A stretch of DNA of 9,879 nt from an uncultured Verrucomicrobiota bacterium (lineage in GTDB: Bacteria > Verrucomicrobiota > Verrucomicrobiae > Opitutales > Opitutaceae). The notes beneath the pieces were generated by a model that was given only the letters and a program-made list of their open reading frames with translations, had not been told where the DNA came from and searched no databases. Location: contig CAMLQS010000183.1 of NCBI GenBank assembly GCA_946482165.1, positions 1 through 9,879 of the forward strand, given 5' to 3'. Position numbers and translations under genes: made by a program. Each line of letters opens with the position of its first letter. Positions within the stretch are counted from its first letter, which is position 1. Shown here in pieces: positions 1-6,675 of the stretch.

Positions 1-829
1 CGGCGGCGCCGCTCCACTTGAGCTTGGCGCGGACGATGGCGAAGTGGCTGTGGTCGCGGCGCTGGATGAGGCGCAGGCGCGGCGCTCCGAGGGTGATCTC
101 GATGGTTTCGGAGAAGGCGGGAGTCGGGAGCGCGCGGCCGTCGGTGGCGAGGACGAGGCCGTCGCTGGCCTCGGAGACGTTGCGGACCCGGAGACGGACG
201 CCGGCGCGGAAGATGATGGCGCGGTTGCTCAGCGTGTGCGGGCAGATGGGAGTCATCGCCAGCACCTCGGCGCCGGGGTGGATGAGCGGGCCGCCGGCGG
301 AGAGATTGTAGGCGGTGGAGCCGGTGGGGGTGCTGAAGATGAGCCCGTCGCAGAGATAGTCGGTGACGAGTTCGTCGTCCGCGTAGACTTCCAGGCGGAC
401 GAGCCGGGAGTTGGCGGCGTCCTTGATGAGAAGATCGTTGAGGGCGAGCACCGGCGGGGCGTCGCCGACGCGGCAGGCGAGGAGGGCGCGCTCGCTGGTG
501 GTGAAGTCGCCGGAGAGGAGGGCGGGCAGGCAGTCGCGGGCCTCGTCGGCGGTGAACGGGGTGAGGAAGCCGAGCGTGCCGCGGTTGACCCCGATGAGCG
601 GGATGCCGGCCAGGGCGGCGGCGGGCGCGGCTCCGAGGAGGGTGCCGTCCCCTCCGATCACGCAGCATGCGTCGACATCGCGGAAGAGTTCCACCGGCGT
701 GGGGAAGGCGAGGCTCAGGCTCGTTTCGACCCCGTGGGCGTGGGCGACGGCGACGAGATCCTCGGCGAGCGCGCAGGCGCCGGGTTTCTGCGCGTTGACC
801 ACGAAGGCGAGGCGGCGGATGGGCATCAT
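1..829 (-). CDS. nadK: NAD kinase (3' end cut by the window edge)
   Basis: ATP- or polyphosphate-dependent NAD kinase, which phosphorylates NAD+ to NADP+ in the cytoplasm. No stop codon is reached before base 1; 276 codons are visible, close to the usual 280-300, so only the C-terminal tail is missing. Seen in the translation: the diagnostic GGDGT at residues 59-63 (phosphate-binding loop with the catalytic Asp), LND at 130-132 where the family has the conserved NE/ND adenine-binding motif, and the glycine-rich DGLIFSTPTGSTAYNLSAGG at 161-180, the second NAD-kinase signature. Two ATG codons lie in tandem (827-829 and 824-826); I take the first, but either could be used, and neither has a Shine-Dalgarno sequence. 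The gene follows tlyA on the same strand after 138 bases holding a heptad repeat cluster. tlyA and nadK are often neighbours in bacteria, so co-transcription is plausible. Identity is very secure; only the exact start is open. Confidence 0.96.
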   Translation of the reverse strand, partial: MMPIRRLAFVVNAQKPGACALAEDLVAVAHAHGVETSLSLAFPTPVELFRDVDACCVIGGDGTLLGAAPAAALAGIPLIGVNRGTLGFLTPFTADEARDCLPALLSGDFTTSERALLACRVGDAPPVLALNDLLIKDAANSRLVRLEVYADDELVTDYLCDGLIFSTPTGSTAYNLSAGGPLIHPGAEVLAMTPICPHTLSNRAIIFRAGVRLRVRNVSEASDGLVLATDGRALPTPAFSETIEITLGAPRLRLIQRRDHSHFAIVRAKLKWSGAA

Positions 830-844
830 CGTCGGGGACGATGA

Positions 845-925
845 AATGACCAATGACCTCTAGCAACCGCAGGTTGCTGGTTTGACATGTCCAATGACCA
901 ATGACCGATGTCCAACGACCGATGA
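845..925. repeat. Heptanucleotide repeat cluster, consensus RATGWCC
   Basis: Two perfect AATGACC units run from 845 to 858. Five more heptads follow in exact 7-base register from 886: CATGTCC, AATGACC, AATGACC, GATGTCC, AACGACC (to 920), with a partial GATGA at 921-925. The two blocks flank a short hairpin. The cluster sits in the tlyA-nadK spacer, and its first block is only 16 bases upstream of the nadK start on the minus strand, where it reads GGTCATT. It is far more AT-rich than the surrounding DNA. Function is unknown. It could be a direct-repeat binding site, a dispersed intergenic repeat family, or simple slippage expansion. Confidence 0.7.
862..878. repeat. Perfect 7-bp inverted repeat with 3-base loop
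   Basis: AGCAACC at 862-868 and GGTTGCT at 872-878 form a perfect stem around the loop GCA. The hairpin sits between the two blocks of heptad repeats, upstream of nadK on the minus strand. Neither strand has a T-tract after the stem, so it is not a typical intrinsic terminator. It may be a leader structure or part of the repeat element. Confidence 0.55.
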
Positions 926-951
926 AGGCGGCGGCGGGCGTGCAAGGCGGG

Positions 952-965
952 CCGCTGCGCAGCGG
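952..965. repeat. 14-bp perfect palindrome just after the tlyA stop
   Basis: CCGCTGCGCAGCGG is fully self-complementary and begins two bases beyond the tlyA stop codon on the minus strand. No T-run follows, so it would be a weak terminator at best. It may act as a 3' stem protecting the tlyA message, or be chance in GC-rich DNA. Confidence 0.35.
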
Positions 966-967
966 GC

Positions 968-1729
968 TCAGGCGATTTTCTCGAGGCCGAGGAGAAACTC
1001 GCGGTTGCCGTCGGTGCCGGTGATGGGGCTGTCCATGGTGCCGACGAGGATGGAGCCGGGGAGCTCCGAGAGGGCGAAGGCGCGGATCTCGGCGAGCACG
1101 CGGTCCTGCACGGCGGGGTCGCGGATGACGCCCTGGCCTTTGTCGACCTCGGCCTTGCCGGCTTCGAATTGCGGTTTCACGAGCGCGACGAGCGTTCCGC
1201 CGGGGCGAAGCACGGGCCAGACGGCGGGCAGGATGTGGCGAAGCGAGATAAACGAGAGGTCCATCACGACGGCGTCGTAGTGCGGACGCGGAAGGATGGA
1301 GGGGTCGAGATGGCGGGCGTTGACCTGTTCGAGATTGGTGACGCGCGGATCCGCGAGGAGCTTGCCATGGAGCTGGGCGCGGCCGACGTCGACGCAGGTG
1401 GCGGAGGCGGCGCCGGCCTGGAGGGCGCAATCGGTGAAGCCGCCCGTGGAGGCGCCGACGTCGAGCACGTGGGCCCCGCGTAAATCCAAGGGGAAGCGCT
1501 CGAGCCAGCCTTGGAGCTTTTCGCCCCCGCGGGAGACGAAGCGGCTGGTTTCGGCGAGGGCGACGGGGAAGTCGGCGGCGTATTCCTTGCCGGGCTTGTC
1601 GAGGCGTTCGGTGCCGGAGCGCACGAGGCCGGCCATGATGTAGGCCTTGGCTTTGGCGCGGGTGGGCGCGAGGCCGCGGGCGACGAGGAGTTCGTCGAGG
1701 CGGAGCTTTTTTGGCGAGGGCGAGGACAC
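968..1729 (-). CDS. tlyA: TlyA family rRNA (cytidine-2'-O)-methyltransferase
   Basis: SAM-dependent 2'-O-methyltransferase; characterised TlyA proteins modify cytidines in 16S and/or 23S rRNA, and the old name is hemolysin A. With a GTG start at 1727-1729 the protein has 253 residues, normal for the family. Residues about 9-36 are an S4 RNA-binding domain ([20 protein letters not shown]). VSRGGEKL at 65-72 supplies the first catalytic Lys (71). The FtsJ-like methyltransferase domain follows, with the SAM-binding [13 protein letters not shown] at 88-100, Asp157 in VMDLSF, Lys185 in [10 protein letters not shown] and Glu244 in NREF, completing the K-D-K-E tetrad. The reading frame stays open far upstream, but family proteins begin just before the S4 motif, so I choose the GTG. 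It has no Shine-Dalgarno sequence, so the start is less certain than the identity. It is probably transcribed together with nadK downstream. Confidence 0.93.
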   Translation of the reverse strand: MSSPSPKKLRLDELLVARGLAPTRAKAKAYIMAGLVRSGTERLDKPGKEYAADFPVALAETSRFVSRGGEKLQGWLERFPLDLRGAHVLDVGASTGGFTDCALQAGAASATCVDVGRAQLHGKLLADPRVTNLEQVNARHLDPSILPRPHYDAVVMDLSFISLRHILPAVWPVLRPGGTLVALVKPQFEAGKAEVDKGQGVIRDPAVQDRVLAEIRAFALSELPGSILVGTMDSPITGTDGNREFLLGLEKIA

Positions 1730-1897
1730 GCGGCGGAAGGAGAGCGCCGGAGAGGAGGGCGCGGCAAAAGAAAACCAAACGAACCGTGCGGCGAGATGTG
1801 AGCCGAAGGCGCTCGCAACGTTTGACAATAAGTTGTCCGGGCGAAGCCTGCGTATCTCCCCTCCGAGGATTTTCCGCCTCTTTTCGTCCCATCCCCC
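1730..1897. promoter_or_regulatory. Divergent intergenic region between tlyA and the secretion-type ATPase
   Basis: This spacer must carry the promoters for both flanking genes unless translation starts differ. It holds a TTGACA at 1822-1827 reading toward the ATPase gene, but no credible -10 lies 16-18 bases beyond it. Overlapping it is a short inverted repeat, GACAA at 1824-1828 and TTGTC at 1833-1837, around TAAG, which could be an operator half-site pair. I cannot define a complete promoter on either strand. Confidence 0.3.
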
Positions 1898-3313
1898 ATG
1901 CGCTGGTCCGTCTTTGTCCAACCGGAATCCACCGAAGTCGTCTGGCAGGTTTGCCTGCTTGGCGGGTGGATGAGCGCCGCGGTTTTTTGCGCGCGGTGGA
2001 GCGGTTTGGGCGAACGCCGGCGGCCGTGGGCGAACGTGTTGAGTCTTGTGGCGGGTCCGATCGGCTGGGGCGCGCACCTTTTGCCGCATGCGTGGGCGCG
2101 CTGGGCGGGTGGCCGCGGCGCCGAGGGGAACACGGAGGGCTACGAGCGGATAGCGCACAACATTCTGACCGCCGCGCTGGAAAAGGGCGCGAGCGACGTT
2201 CACATCGAGGCCCAGGAAAAGGGTTATTCGGTGCGCTTTCGCCAGGTGGGATTCATGCGCGAGCATCTGAAGTTGAACCGTCGCGGCGGCGAGATGCTGG
2301 TGGCGGTTTTCAAGGTGTTCGCGGATCTGAACACGGCGGAGAAGCAGCATTTGCAGGACGGGCGCTTCCGTTGGACCGATCCGAAGTCGGGCCACGTGCT
2401 CGACGTGCGCATTTCGACCTCGCCGGCCTTGAGCGGGGAAAAAGTCGCGCTGCGTCTGCTGAATCGGCCGGCGGTGATGCTGCGCCTGGACAAGATCGGC
2501 ATGTCGCCGGAGAGCTGCGAGGCGATCCGGCGCAATCTCCGGCAACCCGAGGGCTTGGTGCTCGTCGCGGGGCCCACCGGTTCGGGCAAGACCTCCACGT
2601 CCTACGCGTTGTTGCAGGAAGTTTCGGGCCCCTCGGTCAACACGGTGACGATCGAGGACCCGGTGGAATACGCGCTGCCGCACGCCACGCAGATCGGGAT
2701 CAATCCCAAGATGGGCGTGACCTTTGAATCGAGTCTTCGGACGGTGCTGCGCCAGGACCCGAACGTGATTTTTATCGGCGAGATGCGCGACCCGGAGTCG
2801 TTCAAGATCGGCGTGCGCGCGGCGATGAGCGGGCACCTCGTGATCAGCACGATGCATGCGCGCGACACGGTGAGCGCGATGACGGCGCTGCGAAATCTCG
2901 ATCTGGACAGGCAGGTGTTGTCGGCGGCGGTGCGGATGTTGATCTCGCAGCGGCTCGTGCGTGAGCTTTGCCCGTCCTGCCGGGTGTGGGCGGCGCCCGA
3001 CGCGGACGCGCGCGATTTCTTCACCCAGTATGCTGGGAAGCAGCCGCTGCCCGCGCGGGTGGCGCAGCCCTCCACGGCGGGCTGTCCCCATTGCCAGCAA
3101 GGCTTCGTCGGCCGCACGGGCGTGTTCGAGGTGCTGCGGATCGACGGGTTGGCGCGCAAGTGGATCTCGGACGGGGATCCGGAGATCCGCCTGCGCGAGG
3201 TGTTGCGCGAAAACGGCTTCATCTCGATGCGCGAGCACGCGTGCATGAAAATGGCGGCGGGCGAGGTGTGGATCGACGACGCGGTGCGCGCGCTCGGATT
3301 GCAGGAAGGATGA
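1898..3313 (+). CDS. GspE/PilB-like secretion ATPase with two N-terminal membrane segments
   Basis: Hexameric ATPase of the type II secretion/type IV pilus superfamily, 471 residues. Seen in order: two hydrophobic stretches at about 16-34 and 44-68; the ASDVHIE motif at 98-104 opening the N2 domain; Walker A GPTGSGKT at 225-232; Asp box TIEDPVEY at 251-258; Walker [10 protein letters not shown] at 290-298; His box [13 protein letters not shown] at 312-324; and CPSC (358-361) with CPHC (396-399), the four-cysteine metal site typical of GspE/PilB and absent from PilT. The N1E/MshEN domain that normally precedes N2 and docks GspE to GspL is missing; the membrane segments stand in its place. ATG 1898 lacks a Shine-Dalgarno sequence, but the hydrophobic N-terminus reads well from it. 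No platform, pilin or secretin gene is in the window, only a small membrane protein 28 bases downstream. It may power pseudopilus assembly or DNA uptake. The family call is secure, the specific system unknown. Confidence 0.93.
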   Translation: MRWSVFVQPESTEVVWQVCLLGGWMSAAVFCARWSGLGERRRPWANVLSLVAGPIGWGAHLLPHAWARWAGGRGAEGNTEGYERIAHNILTAALEKGASDVHIEAQEKGYSVRFRQVGFMREHLKLNRRGGEMLVAVFKVFADLNTAEKQHLQDGRFRWTDPKSGHVLDVRISTSPALSGEKVALRLLNRPAVMLRLDKIGMSPESCEAIRRNLRQPEGLVLVAGPTGSGKTSTSYALLQEVSGPSVNTVTIEDPVEYALPHATQIGINPKMGVTFESSLRTVLRQDPNVIFIGEMRDPESFKIGVRAAMSGHLVISTMHARDTVSAMTALRNLDLDRQVLSAAVRMLISQRLVRELCPSCRVWAAPDADARDFFTQYAGKQPLPARVAQPSTAGCPHCQQGFVGRTGVFEVLRIDGLARKWISDGDPEIRLREVLRENGFISMREHACMKMAAGEVWIDDAVRALGLQEG

Positions 3314-3341
3314 CCGGCGGCCGCGCGAAGTTTTTCCGGCG

Positions 3342-3863
3342 ATGAGCTACCTTACGGATTTCACTGTTCTCTGTCTGACCGCGGGCCTGATTTTCGGCGG
3401 CGCGGCGCTCGGCCAGCGAGTGGGCGCGGTGGCGGCGTGCTGGGGCGCGGGCGGGGCCTGGCTGGCCTTGCGCTTCGCGGATCGGATGTGGCGCCCGGTG
3501 TTTACCGAAATGCGCGAAAGGGACGCGGCGCTGGATTTCGAATTCTGGCTGCCGGTCTCCTTCGTGCTTCTGTTCGGCGGGATGCTGGCCGGGGTCGTCG
3601 CGTGGATCGCCGCGGTGAAGCCGCGTCCCAACGAGTTCGTGTTGCCGCAAAAGGCGGGCGAGGTGCTGGCCCTGCTGGCCGGCGGTGCGGCGGGGGCGCT
3701 GATGTTGCTCGCGCTTATCCAGTCGCAAGTGATGTCGGCGAGCGTGCGGAAGCGCATGCCGCAGGCGGTGGAGTGGGCGCGTCCGGTATTGAGCGCGTTG
3801 GGGCAGGAACGCCTCGAGTCGCCGAACGCCTCTCCGGGCGCGCCGGCGGTGGCGCCGCGGTGA
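3342..3863 (+). CDS. Small four-helix integral membrane protein, CvpA-like topology
   Basis: I do not recognise a firm family. The 173-residue product has four hydrophobic segments at about residues 4-24, 27-45, 70-92 and 104-130. A charged segment (46-69, including [15 protein letters not shown]) separates TM2 from TM3, and the tail (131-173) is hydrophilic and rich in Ala and Pro. The order and spacing of the helices, and the Gly/Ala-rich fourth helix following a basic residue ([20 protein letters not shown]), resemble the colicin V production protein CvpA. That resemblance is topological and was not established by a search. The gene starts 28 bases after the ATPase stop on the same strand with no terminator between, so they are probably co-transcribed; it may be a membrane partner of that ATPase. 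No Shine-Dalgarno sequence precedes the ATG. It ends 33 bases from the convergent SGNH gene. Confidence 0.8.
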   Translation: MSYLTDFTVLCLTAGLIFGGAALGQRVGAVAACWGAGGAWLALRFADRMWRPVFTEMRERDAALDFEFWLPVSFVLLFGGMLAGVVAWIAAVKPRPNEFVLPQKAGEVLALLAGGAAGALMLLALIQSQVMSASVRKRMPQAVEWARPVLSALGQERLESPNASPGAPAVAPR

Positions 3864-3896
3864 AGAAGCGCCTTCCGGCGAGATTACAGGACCTCC

Positions 3897-4556
3897 CTAC
3901 AGAGCGCCGAAAGCCGCGAGAAAGGCGCGGGCGATGATCATGCAGCCGGCGGGTTGCGGGTGGATGCGGTCCCAGGCGAGCGCCATCGGATGGATGTGGG
4001 CGGTGACGGCGTCGAAAGCCGACTGCGTGTCGACAAAGGTGGCGCCGTGCCTGGTCGCGAGACGGCGGATGATGGCGCCGTAGGCATCCATGCGAGCGCG
4101 CATGGGGTCGGCGCGGTTGGCCTCGATGAAAAAAGGCGTGGCGAGAACGAGGCGCGACGGCGAGGCGAGGGCGGGAAGCGTGCGTCGGACGAGCTCGTCC
4201 AAGGTTTGCTCGTATTCGTCGGGGAGCACGTGGGTTTCGGTGCGCAGCGGGGTGTCGAACTGACGCCAGACATCGTTGATGCCGATCATGATCGCGACGG
4301 TGTCGGGCTTGGGATCGAGCACATCGGCCTGCCAGCGCGCGGCGAGATCGCGGACGGTGTTTCCGGAGGTGCCGCGGTTGAGGACGCGGATGCGATCCTG
4401 CGGGCGCGTGGCGAGGAGCCACGACTCGACGAGGGAAACGTAGCCGCGTCCGAGCCCCGCGGTTCCCCAAGGGGCTGGCTCGCCCATGGGCTCGCGGTTG
4501 GCGTCGGTGATGGAGTCGCCGATAAAGAGCAGGCTGGAGTTGGCGGGAAGGAGCAT
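3897..4556 (-). CDS. SGNH/GDSL-family hydrolase (esterase)
   Basis: Serine esterase of the SGNH hydrolase superfamily, 219 residues, complete. All four conserved blocks are visible: block I FIGDSITD at 11-18 with nucleophile Ser15; block II RGTSGNTV at 61-68 with oxyanion Gly65; block III GIND at 92-95 with oxyanion Asn94; and block V DRIHP at 196-200 with catalytic Asp196 and His199. There is no signal peptide, so the enzyme is predicted to be cytoplasmic. The sequence style resembles the carbohydrate acetylesterase/YxiM-like branch rather than lysophospholipase TesA, but the substrate cannot be read from it. The ATG at 4554-4556 lies 27 bases after the stop of the Fpg gene, and the gene is probably last in the M24 peptidase-Fpg-SGNH transcription unit. 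Its 3' end meets the convergent membrane-protein gene with no obvious terminator between them. Confidence 0.92.
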   Translation of the reverse strand: MLLPANSSLLFIGDSITDANREPMGEPAPWGTAGLGRGYVSLVESWLLATRPQDRIRVLNRGTSGNTVRDLAARWQADVLDPKPDTVAIMIGINDVWRQFDTPLRTETHVLPDEYEQTLDELVRRTLPALASPSRLVLATPFFIEANRADPMRARMDAYGAIIRRLATRHGATFVDTQSAFDAVTAHIHPMALAWDRIHPQPAGCMIIARAFLAAFGAL

Positions 4557-4583
4557 GGCTGTCGAAGGGACGTGCGGGGTGGA

Positions 4584-5420
4584 TCAGGAGAGTTTTTGGC
4601 GGGCGGGCGACCAGCAGGTGGTGCGGCCGCCGATGGTGGCGCGTTCGAGCGGTTTCTTGGTGCGCGGGCAAAGGCCGCCGTCTTCCCAGCGATGCTGGAA
4701 GAGCCAGCTTTTCGGCGGATCGGGCCACTCGGGCGTGTCGGCCTCGCCGATCAGGCGCAGGGCTTGCGTGGCGACCCAGACGGTTTCGGCGTGAAGCTTT
4801 TTGATCTCCGCGGGGGAGAGCTCGCCGCAGCGGCGGGCGGGGTGGATGGCGGCGCGCCAGAGGATCTCGTCGGCCATCCAGTTGCCGATGCCGGGAAACT
4901 GTTCCTGCATCAGGAGGACGGCCTTGATCGGGGCGCGGGCGCGGCGTCGCAAAAAATCGGATACGGCGGAGACGGTGAAATCGGGCGAGGTGACGGCGGG
5001 GGCGATCTGCGCCCACCACTCCGGCGCGTCGTGGCCCTCGTGGAACAGCACGAGGCCGAACATGCGAAAATCGGAAAACACGAGCGACTGGCCCGCGGCG
5101 GGCTGGTCGAGGATCAGGTGGTCGGGCTTGGTGTCGGGCAGGCCGGCGGGACGGACGAGGAGTTCGCCGGTCATGCCGAGGTGAAGGCCCAGCCAGAGGG
5201 GCGTGCGCGCGGCGTCGGCGGCGGTAAAGCGGAAGAGCATTTGCTTCGCGGCCGCGGCCGAGGAATCGAGACGGGCTCCGGCGAGGCGTGCTGCAAGGAC
5301 GGCCGTGTCGCAACCGCGCAGGACGCGGGAACGAGGATGCAGGCGCACGGTGGCTACGATGTGGCCGAGGCCGGGGTTCCAGCGGCGGCGGATGTATTCG
5401 ACTTCGGCGAGTTCGGGCAT
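4584..5420 (-). CDS. mutM: Formamidopyrimidine-DNA glycosylase with a zincless finger
   Basis: Base-excision repair glycosylase/AP lyase of the Fpg/Nei family, 278 residues, expected to remove 8-oxoguanine and formamidopyrimidines. The N-terminus MPELAEVE keeps the catalytic Pro2 and Glu3, with Ala where most Fpg proteins have Pro5. Lys59 (KQMLF) is the conserved active-site lysine. LHLGMTG (79-85) and DFRMFG (117-122) carry the Met83, Arg119 and Phe121 void-filling residues. The helix-two-turn-helix (LLMQEQFPGIGNWMADEILW at 169-188) has the DNA-binding Asn180. The C-terminal beta-hairpin keeps the GGRTT turn with Arg266, but of the four zinc ligands only Cys251 remains: the others align with Thr254, Ser271 and Arg274, giving CPRT and SPAR in place of the two Cys pairs. 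This mirrors the zincless finger of NEIL1 and plant Fpg. The gene starts 33 bases after the M24 peptidase stop, without a Shine-Dalgarno sequence. Confidence 0.95.
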   Translation of the reverse strand: MPELAEVEYIRRRWNPGLGHIVATVRLHPRSRVLRGCDTAVLAARLAGARLDSSAAAAKQMLFRFTAADAARTPLWLGLHLGMTGELLVRPAGLPDTKPDHLILDQPAAGQSLVFSDFRMFGLVLFHEGHDAPEWWAQIAPAVTSPDFTVSAVSDFLRRRARAPIKAVLLMQEQFPGIGNWMADEILWRAAIHPARRCGELSPAEIKKLHAETVWVATQALRLIGEADTPEWPDPPKSWLFQHRWEDGGLCPRTKKPLERATIGGRTTCWSPARQKLS

Positions 5421-5453
5421 GGGGAGGGGGGGAAGCGCCTAAGTGGCCGATTT

Positions 5454-6617
5454 CTAGGCGATCTCCCAGGCGTAGGGGTGCGAGCTGAGGAGTTTGTGGC
5501 CGGTGTCGGTGAGCCAGGCGACGTCCTCGATGCGGCAGCCGCCGAGTCCGGGGTAGTAGAGGCCGGGCTCGACGGTGACGACGGCGCCGGACTTGAGCGG
5601 GGCGTTGACCGCGGAGCTGACGCGCGGCGCCTCGTGGACGGTGAGGCCGAGGCCGTGTCCGGTCCCGTGGAAAAAGCCGACCGAGCCCTTCGGGGTGGTT
5701 TTGGTTTCGTAACCGCGCGCGCTGAAAACATTCACGCACTCGGCATGCACGGCCGAGGAGATGGCGCCGCCGCGCAGGGCCTTGCGCGCGGCTTTTTGCG
5801 CGGTGGCCACGGCATCCACGAGGGCGCGTTGTTCGGCGGACGCGCGGCCCTTGAGGTAGGTGCGCGTCATGTCCCCGTGGTAGCCGGTGGCCGCGTGGCG
5901 CGGGAAGATGTCGATGATGATGAGCTCGTGCGGACGCAGCGGGCCGGAGCCTCGGCAGTGCGGGTCGCAGGCCTGGTCGCCGCCGGCGACGATGGTGTCG
6001 AGGGCGAGACCTCCGGCTTCGAGGCAGGCGATCTCGATGGCGAGGCGGACGCGTTCGGACGTGAGCGGTTTGCCGTCGAGAAGGAGTTTGCGGCCGACGA
6101 TGCGAGCGCGACCCAGGAGGGCTTCGGCGGCGGAGAAGCCCGCGGCGGCGACGCGATTGCCGGCGCGGATGGCGGCGGCCTCGCGGGCGGTCTTGATCTC
6201 GCGTTCGGGCAGCACGGCGCCGCTGGCGACGGTGACGTCGAGGTGGCGGGCGCGCAGACCTTCGAGCAAGCCGGCGGGGAAGTCCTCGGGGACGACGAAG
6301 CGGGCGATGCGGAGCCTGCCTGCGAGGAGGGCGACGATGTCGGCCGGACCGGGACGGGCGTCGGGGCGGGCCTTGCGCGCGTCGGCGTGGAGCGGTTCGA
6401 GCGGGAGGATCTCATCGAAGGCCGACTCCTTGAGGCCGCGGCCGAATTCGAGGGCGTTGAGCACGGCGACGGAGCGGTCGCGGTGGCGAATGGCGATGAA
6501 GGGGTCGTGGCACTCGAAGCGACCGAGATAGAGCAGATCGCGGCTCGACGACGTGTCGGCGTAGAAAAGGAGCGCAGGCGGGGCCGGTTTGGCGGACATG
6601 GCTGCAACAAGATGCAT
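5454..6617 (-). CDS. M24 family metallopeptidase (Xaa-Pro aminopeptidase-like)
   Basis: Dinuclear metal aminopeptidase of the pita-bread fold, 387 residues from the first ATG, or 381 from a second ATG at 6597-6599. The second may be the real start, since the protein then opens MSAKPAPPALLFYAD; neither has a Shine-Dalgarno sequence. Residues about 10-140 form a creatinase-type N-terminal domain and 140-387 the catalytic domain. All five metal ligands are present (numbered from the first ATG): Asp236 in IIIDIFP, Asp249 in GDMTRTY, His321 in GTGHGLGLTVHE, Glu350 in VTVEPGLYY and Glu364 in CRIEDVAW. This pattern fits Xaa-Pro aminopeptidase or dipeptidase (PepP/PepQ), which cleave next to proline. 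Methionine aminopeptidase is less likely because of the N-terminal domain. No signal peptide is seen, so it is probably cytoplasmic. It is first in the minus-strand unit with Fpg and the SGNH hydrolase. Confidence 0.93.
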   Translation of the reverse strand: MHLVAAMSAKPAPPALLFYADTSSSRDLLYLGRFECHDPFIAIRHRDRSVAVLNALEFGRGLKESAFDEILPLEPLHADARKARPDARPGPADIVALLAGRLRIARFVVPEDFPAGLLEGLRARHLDVTVASGAVLPEREIKTAREAAAIRAGNRVAAAGFSAAEALLGRARIVGRKLLLDGKPLTSERVRLAIEIACLEAGGLALDTIVAGGDQACDPHCRGSGPLRPHELIIIDIFPRHAATGYHGDMTRTYLKGRASAEQRALVDAVATAQKAARKALRGGAISSAVHAECVNVFSARGYETKTTPKGSVGFFHGTGHGLGLTVHEAPRVSSAVNAPLKSGAVVTVEPGLYYPGLGGCRIEDVAWLTDTGHKLLSSHPYAWEIA

Positions 6618-6675
6618 GCGGCGTCGAAATGGAAGAGGAGTTGTGCAGGCCGGCGGAGAGTCTTAGGAGCCGGTT
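6618..6675. promoter_or_regulatory. 58-base divergent spacer with the window's only strong Shine-Dalgarno
   Basis: The spacer separates the divergent M24 peptidase and DUF192 genes. AGGAG at 6665-6669 lies six bases upstream of the DUF192 ATG (6676) and fixes that start. No clear -35/-10 pair is visible; the promoters probably reach into the flanking coding sequence. Confidence 0.6.

Noticed and set aside
44..844. 266-codon plus-strand open frame at the left edge
   Set aside because: Composition-driven shadow of the nadK gene, whose GGDGT and DGLIFSTPTGSTAY motifs on the minus strand are decisive.
845..925. Heptad cluster as a CRISPR array or origin iterons
   Set aside because: Units are 7 bases without spacers, and no cas, rep or dnaA gene is nearby. 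The unit also lacks similarity to DnaA boxes.
1730..3238. Long upstream minus-strand extension of the tlyA frame across the ATPase gene
   Set aside because: The extension is Arg/His/Pro-rich shadow sequence opposite the ATPase coding strand. TlyA proteins start just before the S4 domain, matching the GTG at 1727-1729.
3869..3880. CGCC-TTCC-GGCG hairpin between the convergent genes as a bidirectional terminator
   Set aside because: The stem is only four base pairs, and there is no T-tract on either strand.
3715..5739. 674-codon minus-strand frame overlapping the SGNH and Fpg genes
   Set aside because: It is Arg/Pro/His-rich without any recognisable domain, and lies in a different frame from two genes with complete catalytic motifs.
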